In this document: one piece after another, positions 1 to 4,735 of the stretch
Layout of the letters: every line of letters begins with the position of its first letter
How positions within the stretch are numbered: position 1 is the stretch's first letter
Source of the DNA: Clostridia bacterium
GTDB taxonomy: Bacteria > Bacillota > Clostridia > Oscillospirales > Acutalibacteraceae
Direction of reading: 5' to 3'
Assembly: GCA_017559885.1 (NCBI GenBank)
Contig: JAFYQN010000118.1
Span: 1-7,025, forward strand
DNA length: 7,025 bases
Position numbers and translations under genes: made by a program
The notes under the pieces: generated by a model
What the model was told of the DNA's origin: nothing
Databases searched by the model: none
The model's input: only the letters and a program-made list of their open reading frames with translations

Positions 1-714
1 AAGCTCATGTTGACGAAAAACATTTTCGGTTGTATCAAAAAGAGCAAGTTCGCCCTTGTTCATAACTATAAGTTTATCAGCAATAAGCGCCATATCTTCC
101 ATATTATGAGAAATAATTAGCACTGTAGCGCCGTATTTTTTACTGTAATCAGAAATCATTTTTACAACGTCAGCGCGACCTTTAGGGTCAAGACCTGCAA
201 CAGGTTCGTCAAAAACAATTATTTCGGGTTGCATTGCCATAACACCCGCGATGGCAACACGACGTTTTTCACCGCCTGAAAGGTCAAACGGTGATTTTTC
301 AAGATATTCTGATTTTATGCCTACTAATTCACAAATATCATTAATTCTTGATGATATTTCATTATCGTCAAGCCCCATATTTTTAGGACCAAATGCAATA
401 TCTTTATAAACTGTATCCTCAAACAATTGATATTCAGGGTATTGAAAAACAAGACCAACACGAGAACGTATTGTTCTAATTTTTTTTTGATTTTCCCAAA
501 TGTTTTTGCCATCTAACAAAATTTCACCATCGGTTGGTTTTAATAAACCGTTAAGATGTTGAACAAGTGTAGATTTGCCCGAACCCGTATGACCGATAAT
601 ATCAACTATTTCCCCTTTTTCGATGCTGAAATTAACGTTTTTAACCGCATCGTTCATAAAAGGTGTATTTCCGTCATAGGTGTGAGTTAAATTTTTAACT
701 TCAAGAATTGACAA
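1..714 (-). CDS. ecfA2: ECF transporter ATPase EcfA2 (3' end beyond the left edge)
   Basis: This is an ABC-type ATPase, the second nucleotide-binding subunit of an energy-coupling-factor transporter. It would pair with EcfA1 on the cytoplasmic face and drive EcfT plus substrate-binding S components for vitamin or metal uptake. The frame is open for 238 codons from a TTG at 714-712 to base 1. I see the Walker A motif GHTGSGKST at residues 41-49, the Q-loop FQYPEYQLFE around Q91, the signature LSGGE at 145-149, Walker B IIVFDEP at 165-171 with catalytic E170, and the switch histidine H203. The GHTGSGKST and FQYPEYQLFE forms are typical of EcfA2 rather than EcfA1. The family usually has about 285-290 residues, so roughly 50 C-terminal residues are missing at the window edge. 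The TTG start is supported by a GGAGG box 8 nt upstream and by its position directly after the ecfA1 stop. The family call is firm; the transported substrate cannot be read from an ATPase. Confidence 0.93.
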   Translation of the reverse strand, partial: MSILEVKNLTHTYDGNTPFMNDAVKNVNFSIEKGEIVDIIGHTGSGKSTLVQHLNGLLKPTDGEILLDGKNIWENQKKIRTIRSRVGLVFQYPEYQLFEDTVYKDIAFGPKNMGLDDNEISSRINDICELVGIKSEYLEKSPFDLSGGEKRRVAIAGVMAMQPEIIVFDEPVAGLDPKGRADVVKMISDYSKKYGATVLIISHNMEDMALIADKLIVMNKGELALFDTTENVFRQHEL

Positions 715-1566
715 TTAAATTTCCTCCAAATGAATCGCATCGTAAATTTTTTGTGCTGATTCTTCTATAGAAATAACATCGGTTGAAATATTTAGACCTC
801 CCTGTTTTAAACAATAAAGCAGTTCGGTTGTTTGTGGAACGTCAAGTCCCACTTGTTTTAACAAGGTTATGTTACTGAAAATTTGTTTTGGTGTGGAGTC
901 GGCAACAATTTTGCCGTCATCCATAACAATAACACGATCGGCGTCAACAGCTTCTTCCATAAAATGAGTTATTAAAACAACTGTGATGCCGTTTTCACGA
1001 TTTAATTTATTTATAGTAGAAATAATTTCCGCGCGACCTTTTGGGTCAAGCATTGCCGTCGGTTCATCAAGAACAATGCAGTCGGGTTTCATTGCAATAA
1101 TGCCTGCTATAGCAATTCGTTGCTTTTGACCACCCGAAAGTTTATGAGGGGTTGAGTTGCGAAATTCGTACATATCAACCGATTTTAACGCTTCATCAAC
1201 TTCGGCGCGTATAACGTCGGGCGAATGACCTAAATTTTCAGGACCAAAGGCAACGTCGTCTTCAACTATTGAAGCAACCAATTGATTGTCGGGATTTTGA
1301 AATACAAGACCTACTTTACGTTTGATTTCGATTTCGTTGTTTTCATCTAACGTATCAATTCCGTCAACAAACACGTTACCGCTTGTCGGTTTGTAAAGAC
1401 CGTTAAGCAATTTTGCAAGCGTAGATTTACCCGAACCGTTGTGTCCTAAAATAACGGTAAAACTTCCACGAGTAATGTCAAGATTAAAATTACTTATAAC
1501 GGTTTGCTTACTATCGCCGTCATCATATTCAAATGTAAGATTTCTTACTTCAATTATATTATCCAT
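715..1566 (-). CDS. ecfA1: ECF transporter ATPase EcfA1
   Basis: This is the first of the two ABC ATPase subunits of an energy-coupling-factor module. It hydrolyses ATP as a heterodimer with EcfA2 to power uptake through EcfT and interchangeable S components. All ATPase motifs are intact in the 283 residues: Walker A GHNGSGKST at 41-49, Q-loop FQNPDNQ with Q90, signature LSGGQ at 143-147, Walker B CIVLDEP at 163-169 with E168, and switch H201. GHNGSGKST and FQNPDNQ are the forms expected of EcfA1. Residues after about 230 form the short C-terminal domain used for ATPase pairing in this family, and the length is normal. The ATG follows the TAA of the methyltransferase gene with no gap, and only a weak GGA precedes it, so translation is probably coupled to the upstream gene. 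A generic cobalt/nickel-type (CbiO-like) ATPase is the alternative label, but the adjacent second ATPase argues for EcfA1/EcfA2. Confidence 0.94.
   Translation of the reverse strand: MDNIIEVRNLTFEYDDGDSKQTVISNFNLDITRGSFTVILGHNGSGKSTLAKLLNGLYKPTSGNVFVDGIDTLDENNEIEIKRKVGLVFQNPDNQLVASIVEDDVAFGPENLGHSPDVIRAEVDEALKSVDMYEFRNSTPHKLSGGQKQRIAIAGIIAMKPDCIVLDEPTAMLDPKGRAEIISTINKLNRENGITVVLITHFMEEAVDADRVIVMDDGKIVADSTPKQIFSNITLLKQVGLDVPQTTELLYCLKQGGLNISTDVISIEESAQKIYDAIHLEEI
723..727 (-). promoter_or_regulatory. Ribosome binding site fixing the TTG start of ecfA2
   Basis: Read on the minus strand this is GGAGG, followed by an 8-nt spacer that contains the ecfA1 TAA stop, then TTG. It lies inside the last codons of ecfA1. 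The next in-frame ATG (residue 20) would delete the first beta strand of the ATPase fold (ILEVKNLTHTY), so TTG is the better start. Confidence 0.8.
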
Positions 1567-2430
1567 TTATTTTGTCCAGATGGTTGTATTACCACAAGGC
1601 AAAACAACATCACGTTTTGTAACCTTGATACCGATTTCTTCAGTAAATACTTTGCCGTTTTTATTGGGAGCAATACAACTTTTGACCATATAATTTAAAA
1701 TTGTTGGTGAAAGACCACCTGTGTATGAATTTAAAAAGAAAAACAATGGGTCGTCGCTAATAATTTGGCCTACGTCGGTAAGAAGTTCCGATAATTGTTG
1801 TTCTAATTTCCAAACTTCACCGTTAGGACCTCTGCCATAAGATGGTGGATCCATAATGATTGCGTCATACTTGTTACCGCGTCTTATTTCGCGTTTTACA
1901 AATTTCATACAATCGTCAACAAGCCAACGTACAGGTTTATCGGCAAGACCGGTTGCTACGGCATTTTCTTTTGCCCAAGAAACCATACCTTTTGAAGCGT
2001 CAACGTGAGTAACGCGAGCGCCTGCGTTAAGGCAAGCGATCGTTGCGCCACCAGTATACGCAAATAAATTAAGCACCGAAATCTCACGATTTGCCTCTTT
2101 AATAAGTTTTTGTGCAAGTGACCAGTTAACTGCCTGCTCGGGAAAAAGGCCCGTGTGCTTAAATCCCATAGGTTTTAAGCGAAAAGTAAGGTCATTGTAG
2201 TTAATGCTCCATACATCAGGAACCTTTTTTAGCGGTTCCCAATATCCGCCGCCACTGTTAGAACGGTGATAAATTGCGTGCGCGTTATTCCAACGGGAAT
2301 CGTTGCGACCTTCGTTCCAAATAATTTGTGGGTCGGGTCTAATTAGAATTATATCGCCCCAACGTTCAAGACGTTCGCCGTTGTCGGCATCAATAAGTTC
2401 ATAATCAAAAAAGTCATTTACAGTTCTCAT
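1567..2430 (-). CDS. Class I SAM-dependent methyltransferase, RlmI-like (COG1092-type)
   Basis: A 287-residue methyltransferase with a Rossmann fold that would use S-adenosylmethionine. Residues 1-115 form an N-terminal segment with the WGDIILIRPDPQIIW stretch at 24-38, which I recall from this family. Motif I is VLNLFAYTGGAT at 119-130, the SAM ribose-binding acidic position is D144 in HVDASKG, and motif IV is DPPSYGRG at 194-201. The overall pattern resembles the RlmI family of 23S rRNA cytosine-C5 methyltransferases, but there is no N-terminal PUA RNA-binding domain. The strand after motif IV reads FFFLNSYTGG at 230-239, where m5C enzymes carry a catalytic cysteine, so the modified base is uncertain. 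The start ATG has AAGGAA 6 nt upstream, overlapping the ruvB stop, and 11 nt separate the two genes. The enzyme class is confident; an rRNA substrate is only inferred from the family. Confidence 0.85.
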   Translation of the reverse strand: MRTVNDFFDYELIDADNGERLERWGDIILIRPDPQIIWNEGRNDSRWNNAHAIYHRSNSGGGYWEPLKKVPDVWSINYNDLTFRLKPMGFKHTGLFPEQAVNWSLAQKLIKEANREISVLNLFAYTGGATIACLNAGARVTHVDASKGMVSWAKENAVATGLADKPVRWLVDDCMKFVKREIRRGNKYDAIIMDPPSYGRGPNGEVWKLEQQLSELLTDVGQIISDDPLFFFLNSYTGGLSPTILNYMVKSCIAPNKNGKVFTEEIGIKVTKRDVVLPCGNTTIWTK

Positions 2431-2441
2431 TAAAAATTCCT

Positions 2442-3479
2442 TTACAATAATGATTGTTGTGAATTGTTGTTTTTTATACCCAAATGTTCATAGGCGGATT
2501 GTGTTACACATCTACCGCGTGGCGTACGTGTTAAAAAACCAATCTGCATAAGATACGGTTCATATACGTCCTCAATGGTGATTGCCTCTTCCCCAACAGC
2601 AGCGGCAAGTGTATCAAGACCAACGGGACCGCCACCGTAATGATTAATTATTGCGCTAAGCATTTTGCGGTCAAAATCATCAAGACCTAATTCATCAATT
2701 TCAAAACGAGCAAGCGCGCTTTGAGCAACGTTAACGTCAATAGTACCGTTAAATTCTATTTCGGCAATATCGCGAACTCGTTTTAAAAGTCGGTTTGCAA
2801 TACGAGGCGTACCGCGTGAACGCGAGGCAATTTCAAGAGCGCCTTCGTCATCGATCGGTATACCTAAAATACCAGCCGAACGTTTTACAATTTGTCCTAA
2901 TTGTTCGGGAGTATAAAGTTCAAGTCGTAAAAGAACGCCAAAACGGTCGCGTAAAGGTGCTGTAAGTTGACCTGAACGTGTCGTAGCGCCAACAAGTGTA
3001 AAATGAGGTACGTCAAGTCTAATTGAACGCGCCGAAGGACCTTTACCAAGTATAATATCTAACGAAAAATCCTCCATAGCGGGATATAAAATTTCTTCTA
3101 CGTTTCTTGAAAGACGATGTATTTCGTCAATAAATAAAACGTCGCCTTCGTTAAGAGAAGTAAGTATCGCAACCAAGTCACCTTGCTTTTCTATTGCGGG
3201 ACCTGACGTTACGCGTAAATTAACGCCCATTTCTCGAGCAATAATACCCGATAAAGTTGTTTTACCAAGTCCGGGAGGACCATAAAGTAAAACGTGGTCA
3301 AGCGATTCATTACGTTGTTTTGCTGCCTTAATGTATATGCTTAAATTATCTTTTGCTTTATCTTGACCGATATAATCGTCAAGGGTTTTAGGGCGAAGTG
3401 ATAACTCGGTATCATCGTCGTGTGTCGAATACTCGGGTGATACAATTCGGTTTTCAAAATCAATTTCTTGTTCAATCAT
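2442..3479 (-). CDS. ruvB: Holliday junction branch-migration ATPase RuvB
   Basis: RuvB is the AAA+ motor that forms hexameric rings on DNA arms held by RuvA and drives branch migration of Holliday junctions during recombinational repair. The 345 residues match the usual length. I see Walker A GPPGLGKT at 67-74, Walker B VLFIDEIHR at 114-122, sensor 1 GATTRSG at 164-170, the arginine-finger region RDRFG at 177-181, and sensor 2 around RGTPRIANRLL at 222-232. The C-terminal winged-helix domain includes GGGPVGLDTLAAAVGE at 282-297 and the family signature TRTPRGR at 317-323. The 20 residues before the first conserved block are variable, as in other RuvB proteins. The ATG is preceded by AAGGGGGC in the end of ruvA, with 3 nt between the genes, so it sits in one operon with ruvA and ruvC. 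Nothing suggests loss of function. Confidence 0.98.
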   Translation of the reverse strand: MIEQEIDFENRIVSPEYSTHDDDTELSLRPKTLDDYIGQDKAKDNLSIYIKAAKQRNESLDHVLLYGPPGLGKTTLSGIIAREMGVNLRVTSGPAIEKQGDLVAILTSLNEGDVLFIDEIHRLSRNVEEILYPAMEDFSLDIILGKGPSARSIRLDVPHFTLVGATTRSGQLTAPLRDRFGVLLRLELYTPEQLGQIVKRSAGILGIPIDDEGALEIASRSRGTPRIANRLLKRVRDIAEIEFNGTIDVNVAQSALARFEIDELGLDDFDRKMLSAIINHYGGGPVGLDTLAAAVGEEAITIEDVYEPYLMQIGFLTRTPRGRCVTQSAYEHLGIKNNNSQQSLL

Positions 3480-3482
3480 AAA

Positions 3483-4088
3483 TTAAAGCCCCCTTGCAAG
3501 AGATTTTAAAGCTTGTTTTATAAGTTCGTTAGTATCGAGCGACGGGTCAAGTCTACCAACGGCAAGCGATGCTTCGCTTTGTGAATATCCGAGTGATACA
3601 AGCGCTTCTATCGCCTCACGCGTAGCGCTATGTGATGTTGCGTTACCGACTGACTTTACGTCAAAACCAACGTCTGCGGCCGAAATACAGCCAACTTTAT
3701 CTTTAAGTTCTAATATAATTCGTTGCGCAAGTTTAATACCAACACCTGATGCCGCGGTAAGTGACTTGGCATCACTGCTCGCTATATAAAGCATAATTTT
3801 ATCGGGTGTAAATTCCGAAAGAATTGCAAGACCGATTTTTGAACCGACACCACTTACCGAAGTTATAAGTTTAAATACTTCAAGTTCGGAAGAATCGGAA
3901 AAACCGTATAAATCGAGCGCATCCTCGCGAACGGAAAGATGAGTATACAAAAATACGTTATCTCCAATATTTCCAACGTTAGCGTGGGTGTTTTGCGTGA
4001 TGTAACATTTTAAACCAACGCCACCGCATTCAACAACGATGTAGTTTAGTTCTTTTATAATTAATTTACCGTTTAAAGTTGCAATCAT
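3483..4088 (-). CDS. ruvA: Holliday junction DNA-binding protein RuvA
   Basis: RuvA binds four-way junctions as a tetramer, holds them in an open planar form and loads RuvB. The 201 residues show the three expected parts. There is an N-terminal OB-fold (about 1-63), a middle domain with two helix-hairpin-helix motifs (SVSGVGSKIGLAIL at 77-90 and AASGVGIKLAQRII at 112-125), and a C-terminal three-helix RuvB-binding domain (about 155-201). The acidic pin that separates strands at the crossover is visible in VREDALDLYGF, with E55 and D56 at the positions known from Escherichia coli RuvA. A variable linker (about 133-153) precedes the last domain. The ATG overlaps the ruvC stop by one base (TAATG), and AAAGGAA lies about 10 nt upstream, so translation is probably coupled to ruvC. 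Confidence 0.97.
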   Translation of the reverse strand: MIATLNGKLIIKELNYIVVECGGVGLKCYITQNTHANVGNIGDNVFLYTHLSVREDALDLYGFSDSSELEVFKLITSVSGVGSKIGLAILSEFTPDKIMLYIASSDAKSLTAASGVGIKLAQRIILELKDKVGCISAADVGFDVKSVGNATSHSATREAIEALVSLGYSQSEASLAVGRLDPSLDTNELIKQALKSLARGL

Positions 4089-4594
4089 TATTTAATATTT
4101 CCTTTCGCAAACTTTGAATACAAACTTCCCGAACAATGACCGTGACAAATTGCCAGTGCCAACGCATCGGCAGTATCGTCGGGTTTAGGTACTGCGTTTA
4201 ACCCAAGTAAATTTTTAACCATTTCCATAACTTGATGTTTCTCTGCCCTGCCATATCCTGTTATTGATTGTTTAACCTGTAACGGTGTGTATTCAAAAAT
4301 ATCTATCCCCGATTTACGCGCTGCAAGTAGTATCACGCCACGCGCTTGAGCAACGTCAATAGCAGTTGTAGTATTAGTATTAAAATACAATTTTTCTATT
4401 GATAAACAATCGGGTTGATAGGTTTTGATTAGAGTGTTAACGTCATCAAATATATCACACAACCTATCAGGAAAAACCTTTTGAGGCGTTGTAGTTATTG
4501 CCCCGTATGAAATTGTTTTAAAGTGAAAATTATCGTATTCAACTATTCCGTATCCAATGGTCGCATATCCCGGATCTATTCCCAAAATACGCAT
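4088..4594 (-). CDS. ruvC: Holliday junction resolvase RuvC
   Basis: RuvC is the homodimeric, metal-dependent endonuclease that nicks Holliday junctions symmetrically, acting with RuvA and RuvB. From the start chosen here it has 168 residues, normal for the family. The RNase H-like fold and four acidic catalytic residues are present: D7 in ILGIDPG, E67 in SIEKLYF, and D140 and D143 in PDDTADALALAICH. These correspond to D7, E66, D138 and D141 of Escherichia coli RuvC. Y70 takes the place of the aromatic residue near the active site that stacks on DNA. A start 21 bases further upstream (TTG at 4615) is possible, but GAGGTG lies 6 nt before the ATG at 4594. MRILGIDPG also begins the protein exactly at the first beta strand. 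It is the first gene of the operon, directly behind the promoter at 4646-4674. Confidence 0.97.
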   Translation of the reverse strand: MRILGIDPGYATIGYGIVEYDNFHFKTISYGAITTTPQKVFPDRLCDIFDDVNTLIKTYQPDCLSIEKLYFNTNTTTAIDVAQARGVILLAARKSGIDIFEYTPLQVKQSITGYGRAEKHQVMEMVKNLLGLNAVPKPDDTADALALAICHGHCSGSLYSKFAKGNIK

Positions 4595-4600
4595 AATTTT

Positions 4601-4606
4601 CACCTC
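4601..4606 (-). promoter_or_regulatory. Ribosome binding site of ruvC
   Basis: GAGGTG on the minus strand, 6 nt before the ATG at 4594. It would fall inside the coding region if translation began at the TTG at 4615, and is well placed only for the downstream ATG. This decides the ruvC start. Confidence 0.8.
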
Positions 4607-4622
4607 ACAAATCAAAAATAGG

Positions 4623-4660
4623 TATAATAACCCAATATCTATGTTATTATATCATAATAA
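4623..4660. repeat. Overlapping AT-rich inverted repeats over the ruvC promoter, possible operator
   Basis: Three copies of a 7-bp half-site, TTATTAT or its complement, occur at 4624-4630, 4644-4650 and 4654-4660. The first two extend to a perfect 9-bp inverted repeat (4623-4631 and 4643-4651) with 11 bp between the arms. The second and third form a 7-bp palindrome with a 3-bp centre. The -10 box lies within the shared middle copy, and the expected transcription start lies between the first two copies, so the 9-bp repeat cannot fold as a whole in the mRNA. This geometry suits a repressor site, but AT-rich DNA yields such repeats by chance and no regulator is identified. The canonical SOS box is absent. 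Confidence 0.4.
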
Positions 4661-4674
4661 TGTTATAAGAGCAA
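4646..4674 (-). promoter_or_regulatory. Sigma-A type promoter of the ruvCAB operon
   Basis: On the minus strand there is a -35 box TTGCTC (4674-4669), a 17-nt spacer, and a perfect -10 box TATAAT (4651-4646). A TG one base before the -10 makes it an extended -10 promoter. The predicted transcription start is near 4639, giving a leader of about 45 nt before the ruvC ATG. It lies just downstream of the terminator of the preceding gene. No other strong promoter is obvious in front of the six-gene run. Confidence 0.75.
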
Positions 4675-4686
4675 TATTTTTTTATA

Positions 4687-4726
4687 AAAAAATAAAGAGG
4701 TATTCACAAAATCGGAATACCTCTTT
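4687..4726 (-). terminator. Rho-independent terminator of the penicillin-binding protein gene
   Basis: A perfect 12-bp inverted repeat, AAAGAGGTATTC at 4694-4705 and its complement at 4715-4726, encloses a 9-nt loop. On the minus strand it is followed by a run of seven T after one A (4693-4687). It begins 10 bp after the stop codon of the penicillin-binding protein gene and ends before the ruvC promoter, so it separates the two transcription units. On the plus strand the stem is followed by only a weak T content, so I call it for the minus strand. Confidence 0.9.
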
Positions 4727-4735
4727 GTAAAATAA

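Noticed and set aside
324..512. Minus-strand 62-codon frame inside ecfA2
   Set aside because: It is out of frame with the EcfA2 sequence, whose ABC motifs are continuous through this region.
1439..1698. Two overlapping plus-strand open frames across the ecfA1/methyltransferase junction
   Set aside because: They lie opposite the confidently assigned ends of two conserved genes, have no family resemblance and overlap each other in different frames.
4595..4640. Riboswitch or leader RNA before ruvC
   Set aside because: From the predicted start near 4639 the leader is only about 45 nt, too short for a known riboswitch, and shows no terminator hairpin of its own.
4595..4735. Possible LexA (SOS) box before ruvC
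   Set aside because: I read the whole intergenic stretch and found neither GAAC nor GTTC, so the Gram-positive LexA consensus GAAC-N4-GTTC is absent.
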